Assembly: GCA_023374025.1 (NCBI GenBank)
Contig: SIJG01000042.1
Span: 186,001-250,000 of the forward strand
Source of the DNA: Heterodera schachtii
Taxonomy: Eukaryota > Nematoda > Chromadorea > Rhabditida > Heteroderidae
Direction: 5' to 3'
DNA: 64,000 nucleotides
Shown here: positions 36,701 to 48,053 of the stretch, piece after piece
How positions within the stretch are numbered: the first letter of the stretch is position 1
Layout of the letters: each line of letters begins with the position of its first letter
Notes under the pieces: generated by a model
Told to the model about the DNA's origin: nothing
What the model saw: the letters and a program-made list of their open reading frames with translations, nothing else
The model's database searches: none
Program-made: the position numbers and the translations under genes

Positions 36701-38377
36701 AAAACGGTGGCCCAATGCTCGTGCCGGGGAAGTAACTCTTTGCATTTGGGGAAGTCCAACTGGAGAAGACGAAGTGCCAACAGAAACTGAGTGGGGTTTT
36801 GCTCTTATGTTTTTCAACAAAAAAAAACAAATTAGGCGATGCGAAAAAAGCCGCTGGGAAATATTTTTAATCGGAACAAGACAAATTTCGGCGGCCAAAA
36901 TTACGCCGGGACAAAATTCGACGTGAATATGAAAAAATTTTTAGAATTTTTGTATTCAAATAATTAACGCTTAAGAAATTTGAATTCATCTCCCAATAAG
37001 ACAAATAATAATCCCTTGTCTACCAAAAGAAACCATGTATCGAACAAAGGCAATTCGTACATAGGCTTAGGTAGGCCTAAACTTAGGCTTTATTTTTGGA
37101 ATTTTTTATTGTTTGCCTGTGTACAGTTGCCTTTAACTCAAAAATCGCTGAAAATTTTTCAAATGTTTTTTTCTTGGAATTTTCTTATAAAAAATTTATT
37201 TTTTTTTTTGAAAATTTTTAAGAAAATTTCGGCGGCGCAATTTTGGAGCGCCCTTAATCTGATCATCTGATAACATCGTGTTATTCTTCTGCTAATTCAA
37301 TTTCGCTCTCCGATGTTTTTCCTTTTTTTTTGCCTTCCCTTTCCAAAGTGTCCCTTTGCTTTTCGTTTTTTACCTCGCCCCGTTCGATCAGCTCTTTGAA
37401 GCGTTCCTCCAGCAAAAGCACTCGCACCGTCACATATTGGCGTTGGCTGAGTTGGGCCCGCAACTTTTCCACAATTCCGAGTGCCTTTTGCCATTCGGCC
37501 ATTTGCACTAAATTTGAATGCCAAATTTGCCGACCTTTCTCCGCCCCCGAATTTCTGCAAATGATTAAACTGACCGAAGTCGCGCAGTTTCTGCGACAAC
37601 GGATTTTCAATGCGGCATCCGCTCTCCTCGACCAGCGAATCAACCGTTTCCCTTAATTGGGTTGGCCATCCATTGGATCCTTCGCCGTTGGTGGTCCCTT
37701 CCTTCTCACATCATTCCCAACTCGCGCAGATACTGCCCGATGATACGCACTGTGTTCTTCTGCAGCTCAGTCAGCGCAACGGACTGATGCTGCCGCAAAA
37801 ATTGCGTTGTCTGACACGCGTGGAGAGCAGAGACTGAAAAACAAAGGCAACTAAAAATTAATCAAATTCCACTAATTTTGGGAAATGGGCGAATTAGGCA
37901 CTTCGCTGTTTGCATCTCGATTTTTGATTTTGTTTTTTTTTTCACTGGAAATATTGGCCCTTCCGAACGATAAATTGGTGGTGGGAACATTCTTTTCGAC
38001 CTATATTCTCGTTTTTGTGTTGGGAAAAATATGTGAAAAAACGGAGCGCCGTTGAAAAGCGAATGTGCATTCAGCATACAAACTCATGGTTTTTTGGCCT
38101 TACGCTGCTGCGGCGTTCCGCGGACGCCTCTCGCGCCTCCGCCGTACGAAGTGCCATTTGCCACGGCAGCCGCGCCGCCGCCGTGTTCCTGCTTCAGCGT
38201 GGCATTTTTGATGCGCTGTCCCACCGATTTGGTCGCCGCGACTGAGGCGGAAGCACCGCCGCTTCCGGAAGTGATCACTCCGCCGTGCATCCGTCTGTGG
38301 TGGCGATGGTTCTGATCAGCGTCTCCACAACCATCAACAAAATAACAGTCATCGGAGGAAGCAGGGGGGTCCACCAT
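33748..38377 (-). CDS. wdr26: WDR26/GID7-like subunit of the CTLH (GID) E3 ligase
   Basis: WDR26 is a substrate-recruiting scaffold of the CTLH/GID ubiquitin ligase. Exon 1 (38377-38104) encodes a Gly/Ala-rich N terminus. The next exons (37833-37710, 37651-37575, 37507-37374, 36786 to about 36543) give LisH (TVRIIGQYLREL, ETVDSLVEESGCRIENP), then CTLH/CRA sequence (FVQMAEWQKALGIVEKL, ALRLLQLDFPKCKELLP, RKVLPPSLMLPPNRLQEL), all close to human WDR26. Exons 35912-35799 and 35744-35643 give ERSILVDHQC and the first WD repeat (EVWCVKFSPCGNYLASG). Further repeats run to 33.9 kb, including ELFIASGSEDNTVVIWN and SMVASGSDDGTIKIW. The stop is at 33750-33748 after SCGTSF. A few WD exon edges and the junction near 36.54 kb are not settled. 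Several introns carry AT-rich foldbacks. Confidence 0.9.
34550..35020. repeat. Repeat block with hairpin box and AT foldback in WDR26 intron
   Basis: Begins with an end-like caggcccatagccag and a G-run. It contains the hairpin variant ggtaccgataggtgcc (34728-34743) followed by aaaatttagtgaattttaatttg, and then an AT inverted repeat (about 34845-34985, arms with ttcttagaaaatttt / aaaattttctaagaa). Direct copies of aaatttctgcggcgagattttgtcccg-like sequence flank the foldback. Confidence 0.55.
36195..36470. repeat. AT-rich foldback in WDR26 intron
   Basis: Inverted arms, about 36195-36320 against 36330-36465, contain gaaatttcttagtacgaaaa / catactaagaattttccta, and cccccgaaaaatt / aattttttcgggggg at the outer edges. 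Related AT foldbacks occur at 34.85-35.0 kb and in the last 150 bp of the window. Confidence 0.65.
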
Positions 38378-41300
38378 CACTTTTTATTGTGACTCTTTCC
38401 GAAAGAATTAAATGCCAAAGCGAAATTTGAAAAAGATTAATTCGAGGGAAAGGCGAAAATGAGAAGAAAAAGGAGAAAAGTGGAAAATCAGAAGTGATTA
38501 AAATAAGCGAAGAAGTGAATGATGAAACCGAAAATGCAAATTATTTACAATCCCTCGGCTAATTTAATTGGGGCGAATTATTTGTTGAAAGAAAAACGCA
38601 ACCGAAGACAAACCGAAGCCCAAAAAGTTTAAAAATGTGAAAGGAACAAAATGTACACAACTAACAAATAACTCCAAACCAACAGATGGGCAGACCTGAT
38701 TTTGCGTGGAGGCGACAGATACCGACGAAAATCTTCAAAAAAATGTTCTTTTTCGGGTGTTCGCTCGAAGCTCCGCCCGTTCGCCACTGATAACCCCAAA
38801 TTGTGTTCGTACCTCCGCCGGGCGAACTGCGCTGTTCGGCCGCCTCTCCGTGCGGTTCAGCTGCCGCTGTTTCTGCTCCGTGCCCAACTTCCGCCGCCGC
38901 CTCCGCCGCCTCTCTCTCTGCTCGCTGCTGCTGCTCCTCGTCGTCCACTGCTTCTTCGTTCTGCTGATTCTGCTGTTGCTCTTCTATTTGTTGTTGCTGC
39001 TGCTGCGGGCGATTGTTTTGGCGCTGGCGGCGAATTTTGGCTGAGTGTCTGTCCGTCTGTCTGTTGCTCTCTCGCGGTGCTCCTCTCGCTGCGCTCTTTT
39101 CCTCTCTTTTGCCCAATTTTCTCTCCCCGTTGTCTTTCGTTAAGTCTATAAGTCTCTGACTTCTCTGTTTCCCACTCTCTCAACTTTCTCAGTCGTCCTT
39201 TTTCTAATGGAAGGCGCAATAATAAGTAATAAAATTGTGGTGGTTCGTCTGCGGAGAAATACAAAAATGGATTCAGTCGGTGTCTTTGCCTTTTTATGGG
39301 TGTTGTAAGTATTAATTAAGTAATGTTGAAAAAGGAATTCTTTTCTTAAGTTTTTATGGGCTTATGATATGATATGATTTGGATGGATTTTCCGACTCGC
39401 AGCAAACGCTGAAAAATCAGGCAAAAGCATGGAAAAGTCATTAAGCCACCTTCCGGCTGGTAACTGCTGATCTCGTATTAGAGAATGTAGTAAAATGGCA
39501 ATGAGTCAAAGATTTTGCTTTTAAATGATCGGGTTGGATTAGGAGGTACCATTTTCCGAGAAGCACAAAATTGGTCAAATTTAAGAAAATGATGGTGATA
39601 ATAGTGATGAAGTTTGATGGTGGGAATGGGAGAAAGGCTGATGAACCTTGGGGAGATGAGAGAGCAAATCTTCACGATTGCGACTGATTGGGGGGAGTTG
39701 GGGGGGGGGGGGGGGGGAAAGGGGGGCCGGGCCGGGGAATTCTCGTCATCCACTCGTCCGTCGTCTCCTCCTGCTTGCCTGCTGCACCTTCCTCTTTCAT
39801 CCTTCCGAGCCCGTTCTTTCAGAACAAAACAGCAAACGACCGACCCCTCCCTCCCTTTTGCTCCCCCCCCCCCTCCCTTTCCCACCCAACGTCTCCCACC
39901 ACGACCGAATGAATGTAAGAAATGAAAGTCCGCTCTCCACGCCCTTCCACTCTCCTCCTCTTTAGTTATCTCTCAAACTGTCCATCCGTCGACCCTTTGT
40001 TATTTTCTTCGTGCTCTCACTTCTCTGCCTGCATTATTTCGTCCCCCAACGCTCGCTTTATGCGATGAGATTGTGTGATGTGGATTTTGTTTCCGTTCCC
40101 TACCCATTAACCCCCCTATAAATATGTACACACAAAAATTGGGAATGGAAATGGCGAAAAAAGGGAAAAGTTACAAAAAAGGCAACATAAAAAATAGCAA
40201 AGGAAAAGGAAATGCTGGGGAAAAGAGAAGGTCAAATGGTCGGACAGATGATTTGATCAGTGGGGAAGTGATCGTGACTTTTTAATGGGACATTCAAAAG
40301 CAGAGAAAGAGGGAAAATGCATAGGCAAATTGCCCTCCCCCCACTCTCTCCCCCTTTCCCCCCCTCCCCCCTTCCCTCACTTAAAATTCTTCCACAACTC
40401 GTCCTCTCTCCTCTTCCTCCTCCTCCCCCTCCGACTTTCTCCTCCCCAATTCTTTCCCTGCTGCTTCCCTCTCTCATCATCAGCTGTTCCATTCCTCGCG
40501 GGTTCTTTCGCTCTCATTTGTCAGCAAGAAAGAATGAGTGACTGGCAGCAGAGGAAAAGAGCGAAAAGGGAATGGGAGGAAAAGAGAGAAGGGAAAAAAA
40601 AGATATTTTGGGAGCATTGGAGAGAATGGGGGAAGGGAAGTCAGAGAGGAGAACAGAGTATGGGAGACAGACAGACAGAGAAAAAAGGACCCAAAGACGA
40701 AGAGAAAGATGCTTTTGTTTGTTAGGTTAGGTGTCGAAATGAGCTAAATCAACAGATAAGGAGAGGAATTTGGTAAAATTCGAATTCAAAATGGAAAGTG
40801 TACAAATAATGCAAATTTTCGAAATATAAACGGGCAAAATTAATTCTTTTTTTAATTGAATCATTAAAACACAGAAAACAATACAATTCGACATAATTTA
40901 CGAAAGAAATGTGTGGGAGAAAGGAAGGAAAGGAAAAGAAAAGGGGGGAATCAGCTGAGTGAGTGAGCAAAAGAAAGGGAGGAGAAAAAGAAAATGGGGA
41001 AAAGGGAGGGGAGGGAATGATGGCCGGGGGATGGACGACGGACAAAGGGACGAAAAAGCCGGGGGGGGGGGGGAGTGCACGTGGCCAAGCGAAGCGCCGC
41101 CGGCCCAACCGACGGACGGACGCATTGGCCAAATGCATTGCCCCGGGCGTCGTTGGAATGAATGGCTTTGGCACTGCAAATTCTGTGCTGTGTGTTGTTG
41201 TTGCCGCGTTTAATGGCCTTTTCTTCCGATGCCAACAGAACAACAATAAACAATGCACATGATACTTGGACAATATGCTCATGGCCAAGAGAAAAATGGG

Positions 41301-41643
41301 AGGGATTAAAGGCGAAACACCAAAAAAGGGACAAATAAATCCAAAGGAAGTTTTGAAAAAGGGAAGGGAAACCGCGGATCGGTCGACTTAAGACCCACTG
41401 CCCTTACCTTTAACCAAATCAAACAAACATTGTGACCTTGACAAAAAAGAGTTCTGTTTTCCAAGGACATTTCTGAAATTTTAATTTGAGGCGCAAGGGA
41501 AAATTACGAAGGGAAAGTGCCAAAACATGGAAATATTTGTTGGTACAAAGAATAATTTATGCTTTTTATGTACATAACACATAATGCGTTTTTCTTTCAT
41601 TTTGTGAGATCGTTTCGCGGCCAATTCGACGCGTTGCGTTGCG
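38378..41643. other. Low-complexity intergenic stretch
   Basis: A minus-strand frame at 39116-38661 encodes a Gln/Glu/Arg-rich sequence with a QQQQQQ run ending near a GT donor at about 38811. It could be a 5' exon of the WDR26-like gene, but there is no firm support. The remainder has GA/CT-rich simple sequence and G-runs (39700-39717, 40353-40372, 41061-41072). No other gene was recognised. Confidence 0.45.
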
Positions 41644-44600
41644 TTAGCCGTGGACTCCGTTCGGCTGCTGCAGCTGCGGCACCGTCCCCTGCCTGCTGAT
41701 TGTGAGCATTGTGCGTGCGCAGCCGCGCTGCTCGCCCCGTCCGTTCCCTTTCGTTCGCATTTGCCCCTCCGTTGGCATTGTCCCCCGTCTTTTGCCACTT
41801 TCATCGCTTCTCTTTCGCTGCTGCTGCTGTTTTTGCTCCTCGTCCTCCTCCGCCTCTCTTTCATCGGTCGGAAAAATCAAACTGAACGACGAGTCGCGAC
41901 TGGGGGAAGGCCGAGAGAAAAGCGACTTGCTGAGACTGCTCACGGCCGGACAGCCGCCGCTTTTCGTAAGCCGACGGATCAAACGCCGCGGGGGGAAATC
42001 TGTGGGAAAAGTCATTTCTGAACAAAATAGGAAGAGGTCGAAAAGCAGAAGAATTGGCAACTTTAATGGCCGGTGATTAATTAATTATCCGTCCGAGTGA
42101 CCTTCGCCATTTGGCCCTCCGTCCGTTTGCACCATTCCGTTCGTTTCTACCGATGACTGTCTTTGGCTGAAGTCGACCAGGGCACAGCACGCGCCGTTCT
42201 GAAATTTATGAAATGTCAATGAATCGGAGGCCATTTTCATTTCCGTCTTGTTTTTCTGTTTTAGTTGCTCTCTTTTCCCTTTCCATCTTTTCCCCCTTTC
42301 CCTTTTTCTCTCCCTCTCTTTCCTTTTCCCTCTCTTTCCTTTTCCCTTTCTTTCCTTTTCCTCCTCTCCATTCTTTTTTCCCCATTTTCTCCCGTCTTTT
42401 TCTTTTCCCTCCCTCTCTTTTCTTTTCTTTTCTTCCCCATCTTTTCCCCCTTTCCCTTTCTCTCTCTAAACGCACTTTCATTTCGCGCAATGCAATGTTA
42501 AAAGTGCGGATGAATGCCTTTTGCAAGTTGGTCAGCACCACTTGCCGCACTTTTGCTGGGCTCGGCTGCCATCTGAGCGGACAAAAAGCGGAAATGAAAG
42601 CGAAGGGAAAGGCACCGACCGCAATTGGGTGGTGGGGTTTTTGCTGAGGGACAGCACCAACTGAGTGCGGACGATCTTCCATTGGTCGGCCGTTAGGATG
42701 GAATTGACGCGGAAAAAGTCGTAACCAATTTGCCGACACAAATTAATCCATTCCAAAATGGTAAAGTCCATTTCGTAACTTCTGGCCAACGCATTAAGCA
42801 AGGATTCTTAATTAGGCGGATTAGCCAAACAGAGCAAAGGCCACAAAAAACGGCCAAAAACGCACCGACAATTTCGGCCAATTGGAGGACGCTTTTTCTA
42901 AGGGCGGCATTCTGAGAAAGGGGCAATATAGCGCAACGATCAGAAAATGCGAAGCGATTGGACATACGTCGAGGAAAGTGTTGCGGCTGAGTGTGCCGTT
43001 TTCCCTTTCTTCCGCGACTCCAAAGGCTTTTGCAATTGCGTAAGAATTTGAACTGAGCTAAAAAGACGGACAGATCAAAAAAAGGAAAGGCCGATCAATC
43101 GGTCACCACAAAAAGAATGTCGGCACAGATTTGCTGCCTCCGTTCTCCGAATCGCTTCAGCGCAATTTCGGTCGATTGCGTGTCGAGCAGCGACGATTTG
43201 AGCACTTCGGGATTTGAGGAAGAGAAAGAAAAGTTGGCAGAGAACTTTTCTGTCCTTTTTTTCTGTTGCTGAAAATAAGGACAGACGCAAAAAATGCTTA
43301 TTAAAAAAAAGAGAAAAAGCCACAAATTTTAAGTGACCTTTTTCCAAAAATGGGGCCAATTCCATTTGTAGAAAATTAGCCAATTCGTAGCCGAATGAAT
43401 GGCCAACAGACAATTGGAAAAGTCGGTGAGATACAGCGAACGAATGTACTGAAGCAGAAAAGAGCCCATTTAAGGGTAACAAAAGTTGCGCAGTTGGCCA
43501 AGCTTTTCTCTCCTCCCCCGTCCATCTCCCATGTTTCCTCTGCTCCTTCCTTTTTTGTCCCGCTACCTTACACCCCTCCCTCCCCTCTCCCCTCCCTCCT
43601 CCCCTCCCCACCCTTTCCACCTTCTCCCTCCCATCTCTCCCCCTCCCTCTCACCCCTCCCTCCTCCCCATGCCTACCCTTTCTTCCGTCCCCCTCCAATC
43701 TCTCCCGCTCCCTCTCACCCCTCACTCCTCCCCCTCCCTACCCTTTCCACCTTCTCCCTCCCATCTCTCCCCCTCCCTCTCACCCCTCCCTCCTCCCCCT
43801 CCCTACCCTTTCCACCTTCTCCCTCCCATCTCTCCCCCTCCCTCTCACCCCTCCCTCCTCCCCCTCCCTACCCTTTCCACCTTCTCCCTCCCATCTCTCC
43901 CCCTCCCTCTCCCCCCTCCCTCCTCCCCCTCCCTACCCTTTCCACCTTCCCGCTCCCTCTCACCCCTCCCTCCTCCCCCTCCCTACCCTTTCCACCTTCC
44001 CCCTCCAATCTCTCCCCGTCCCTCTCACCCCTCACTCCTCCCCCTCCCTACCCTTTCCACCTTCTCCCTCCCATCTCTCCCCCTCCCTCTCACCCCTCCC
44101 TCCTCCCCCTCCCTACCCTTTCCACCTTCCCCCTCCCTCTCACCCCTCCCTCCTCCCCCTCCCTACCCTTTCCACCTTCCCCCTCCAATCTCTCCCCGTC
44201 CCTCTCACCCCTCCCTCCTCCCCCTCCCTACCCTTTCCACCTTCCCCCTCCCTCTCACCCCTCCCTCCTCCCCATGCCTACCCTTTCCACCTTCCCCCTC
44301 CCTCTCACCCCTCCCTCCTCCCCCTCCCTACCCTTTCCACCTTCCCCCTCCAATCTCTCCCCGTCCCTCTCACCCCTCGCCCCGCTCTTGACCTGTTCCA
44401 TCTCCAACTCCGTCTGCTGACTGCTCGTCTTGCCACCGTACCCTTAACAGTATCTCTCATCAATCAGTCGTCCACTTTTTCTGTGCGTTTCTTTCCTTCC
44501 ATCACTTTTTTTACTTACCCATAACTTCCATCAAAATGGTGTTGAACAGATAAAGCGTGTTACATAGGACGAATTTCACTGATAGCAAAGTGAGCATCAA

Positions 44601-47600
44601 ATGGACAGACGAAGTGCGCCCGAGGGAACGGTGGCGGACGATTTGTTGGGAGCCGACAGTGCGCTGAGCGGAGGCGATTTGCAACGTTTTAACAGTCAAA
44701 ATGGCGATGACCAAAATGGGAGTCGGAGCGCGGAAGAGAACGTCGGGCAGTAAATGTGCCACTGAAAGTGGCACAATTGGAGGGAGAGAGTGACGGAAGC
44801 TTACGGATGGCATAATATTGGTTGTTGGCCAATTCCTTCTGCACAATCATCGTCCGAATTTTGTAAAGTCCATTTTGGGTGAATTCGTAACTGAATAAGC
44901 CAAGAATTTGTCAGTTCAATTGGCGTCGCATTCGCTTGCCATTCGATCAGTTTCCGCTCAAATGGCACTGCCAAAAAGTTGAGGGCAAATGCTCCGAAAG
45001 CGATGGCACCGCAAATGACTCTCAGCGGCAATTGACTCTTTCGACTGCTCAAAGGCCGCGTGACGGCTTTGTACCTGACAAAAGAAGCGAGAGAAGTGAA
45101 AAGGCAATGGCAAAAAGTCACCTTTCGACAGTAATCGCCAACACTTGCCAAATCTGACAATTCAAAAAGCCTTTTTGTGTATTATTTATAATTTGCCAAT
45201 TTACCGTCCCGGTCACACAAAAGGAGGCAAAAGGTTGGAACAAATAGAGAAGGTAAGCAGTGAGGCCGAAGAATGGGAGAATGCCGTAGAAAATGCACAT
45301 AATCCCTGAAAAACAAAAAAAATATGCAAAAAATACCAAAAAATCGATCAAAAAATACCGTAGGAACAGAGACAGCACAAAAGAAGCGCAATGTCCCAGA
45401 CGGAGAGAACACACAAATGATTGGCCAAACGACGCGAAAAGCAATTGGAACGCCGCAGCTGAAGCAGAAAGGCCAAATTGCCAAGAAGGCCAAACACTGC
45501 CAAGCAGCAGGTGATGACACCATTGGTGACGAAGGAGAACTTCATGTAACTGAGCAAAATGAATAAGTAAAGACGAAAAAAGAAGAAGGAAAAAGCAAAG
45601 CAGGGACAAGACGGACATGGATAAAGAAGACCAAGACGGACACGGACAAAGCCATAGGATAAAGATGACCAAGACGAACATGGATAAAGAAGACCAAGAC
45701 GGATATGGATAAAGCCCAGGAATAAAGGATAAAGAAAACCAAGACGGACATGGATAAAGAAGACCAAGACGGACATGGATAAAGAAGACCAAGACGGACA
45801 TGGACAAAGCCATAGGATAAAGATGACCAAGACGAACATGGATAAAGAAGACCAAGACGGACATGGATAAAGAAGAAGACGGATATGGATAAAGCCCAGG
45901 AAGAAAGGATAAAGAAGACCAAGACGGACATGGATAAAGCCCAGGAAGAAAGGATAAAGAAGACCAAGACGGACATGGACAAAGCCATAGGATAAAGATG
46001 ACCAAGACGAACATGGATAAAGAAGACCAAGACGGACATGGATAAAGAAGACCAAGACGGACATGGACAAAGCCATAGGATAAAGATGACCAAGACGAAC
46101 ATGGATAAAGAAGACCAAGACGGACATGGATAAAGAAGAAGACGGATATGGATAAAGCCCAGGAAGAAAGGATAAAGAAGACCAAGACGGACATGGATAA
46201 AGAAGACCAAGACGGACATGGATAAAGAAGACCAAGACGGACATGGACAAAGCCATAGGATAAAGATGACCAAGACGAACATGGATAAAGAAGACCAAGA
46301 CGGACATGGATAAAGAAGAAGACGGATATGGATAAAGCCCAGGAAGAAAGGATAAAGAAGACCAAGACGGACATGGATAAAGCCCAGGAAGAAAGGATAA
46401 AGAAGACCAAGACGGACATGGACAAAGCCATAGGATAAAGATGACCAAGACGAACATGGATAAAGAAGACCAAGACGGACATGGATAAAGAAGAAGACGG
46501 ATATGGATAAAGTCCAGGAAGAAAGGTAAAGAAGACCAAGACGGATATGGATAAAGCCCAGGAAGAAAGGATAAAGAAGACCAAGACGGACATGGACAAA
46601 GCCATAGGATAAAGATGACCAAGACGAACATGGATAAAGAAGACCAAGACGGATATGGATAAAGCCCAGGAATAAAGGATAAAGAAAACCAAGACGGACA
46701 TGGATAAAGCCATAGGAAGAAACGATAAAGAAGACCAAGAAGGACATGGATAAAGAAGACCAAGACGGATATGGATAAAGCCCAGGAAGAAAGGATAAAG
46801 AAGACCAAGACGAACATGGATAAAGCCATAGGAAGAAAAGATAAAGAAGACCAAGAAGGACATGGATAAAGAAGACCAAGACGGATGTGGATAAAGCCCA
46901 GGAAGAAAGGACAAAGAAGACCAAGACGGACATGGATAAAGCCATAGGAAAAAAAGATAAAGAAGACCAAGACGGACATGGACAAAGCCATAGGATAAAG
47001 ATGACCAAGACGAACATGGATAAAGAAGACCAAGACGGACATGGACAAAGCCATAGGATAAAGATGACCAAGACGAACATGGATAAAGAAGACCAAGACG
47101 GATATGGATAAAGCCCAGGAAGAAAGGATAAAGAAGACCAAGACGGACATGGACAAAGCCATAGGATAAAGATGACCAAGACGAACATGGATAAAGAAGA
47201 CCAAGACGGATATGGATAAAGCCCAGGAATAAAGGATAAAGAAAACCAAGACGGACATGGATAAAGCCATAGGAAGAAAAGATAAAGAAGACCAAGAAGG
47301 ACATGGATAAAGAAGACCAAGACGGATATGGATAAAGCCCAGGAAGAAAGGATAAAGAAGACCAAGACGAACATGGATAAAGCCATAGGAAGAAAAGATA
47401 AAGAAGACCAAGAAGGACATGGATAAAGAAGACCAAGACGGATGTGGATAAAGCCCAGGAAGAAAGGACAAAGAAGACCAAGACGGACATGGATAAAGCC
47501 ATAGGAAAAAAAGATAAAGAAGACCAAGACGGACATGGACAAAGCCATAGGATAAAGATGACCAAGACGAACATGGATAAAGAAGACCAAGACGGACATG

Positions 47601-48053
47601 GACAAAGCCATAGGATAAAGATGACCAAGACGAACATGGATAAAGAAGACCAAGACGGATATGGATAAAGCCCAGGAAGAAAGGATAAAGAAGACCAAGA
47701 CGGACATGGACAAAGCCATAGGATAAAGATGACCAAGAAAACACTTACGCTTCTAATTGGGCCAGAACATTTTTTGCCTGAGGGTCGTCGTCGCCAACTG
47801 ATCGGTAGAATAAGAGCAAATCAAAGCACCAAGCTGAAAATGGAGTAAATCAAAAGTGAAGAAAGTAAAAGTGCGAAGGAATGAAAAACGAACTGTCCAC
47901 GGGCGGTTCTTCAAAGATGGCCGAAGTACTGCTTGAATTTGTTGTTTCAGAAAGGGCCGAGGAAGAAGGGGTAAAAAGGGCGGAAGAAGCATTTGAGGGC
48001 GAAGAGTCAAAGGCAGCGAGGGAAGACGAGGCGAAGGGGGAGGAGACGTTCAT
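41644..48053 (-). CDS. glb-33: GLB-33-like globin-coupled neuropeptide receptor (7TM-globin fusion)
   Basis: Sixteen exons: 48053-47894, 47833-47749, 45549-45359, 45305-45205, 45153-45122, 45074-44940, 44890-44805, 44761-44526 (or 44519), 43448-43338, 43268-43110, 43057-42968, 42911-42866, 42806-42620, 42572-42476, 42198-42102, 42017-41644; about 728 aa. The N terminus is Ser/Asn-rich with N-glycosylation sites. TM1 FVTNGVITCCLAVFGLLGN, an ERY motif after TM3 (LAITVERYKAV), an ECL2 Cys and TM7 LTDFSNCLLAIHSATNWLI resemble FMRFamide-type receptors. In frame after TM7 comes a globin-like domain (NPEVLKSSLL ... AFGV ... LTADQWKIVRTQL ... KVRQVVLTNLQKAFIRTF), then a charged Gln-rich tail. C. elegans GLB-33 is known to have this 7TM-globin layout. 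The predicted globin part has no His. One junction (44526 to 43448) is phase-uncertain, and an early in-frame stop exists if the intron at 43337-43269 is retained. Confidence 0.82.
43560..44380. repeat. Polypyrimidine minisatellite, 65-bp and 50-bp units, in glb-33 intron
   Basis: Plus-strand C/T-only units, for example ccctccctaccctttccacc followed by ttctccctcccatctctccc. Landmark ctaccctttcc positions at about 43739, 43804, 43869, 43934 and 43984 give a 65-bp period, with a shorter 50-bp variant. About 13 copies. In the gene strand this is polypurine. It lies between the TM6 and TM7 exons. The long open frames across it are artefacts of the pure C/T sequence. Confidence 0.9.
44891..44939 (-). 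other. 49-nt GC-AG intron in the GLB-33-like gene
   Basis: The donor is GAATG/GCAAGC and the acceptor TTATTCAG. Splicing restores IECYEFTQNG with a Cys where receptors of this class have the second extracellular loop cysteine. Confidence 0.65.
45600..47735. repeat. 2.1-kb minisatellite, about 25-bp core, in glb-33 intron
   Basis: The core gaccaagacggacatggata plus aagaa repeats dozens of times, with longer variants carrying cccaggaagaaagg or ccataggataaagat inserts. A 557-bp higher-order duplication makes 46620-47177 and 47177-47734 nearly identical. The array fills the intron between the N-terminal exon 2 and the TM1 exon. Because 25 is not a multiple of three, all frames cycle through the same peptides and stay open. 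Those very long frames are not genes. Confidence 0.95.

Noticed and set aside
41644..42060. Gln/Arg-rich frame considered as a separate small gene
   Set aside because: An acceptor at 42018-42020 and the donor after 42102 join it in phase to the globin-domain gene, so it is more simply the C-terminal tail exon.
43395..44420. Plus-strand Pro/Ser-rich frames of 300-340 codons
   Set aside because: Pure C/T satellite DNA yields stop-free Pro/Ser/Leu/Thr frames. It lies in an intron of the minus-strand receptor gene.
45600..47735. CRISPR-like regular repeat array
   Set aside because: Units are contiguous without unique spacers, and the context is a eukaryotic intron. It is a minisatellite.
45118..47744. 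Minus-strand open frames of 725-872 codons rich in Ser/Leu/Phe/Trp
   Set aside because: They are translations of the 25-bp minisatellite. All three frames give the same cycling peptides, and the array lies within a receptor intron whose flanking exons join in phase.
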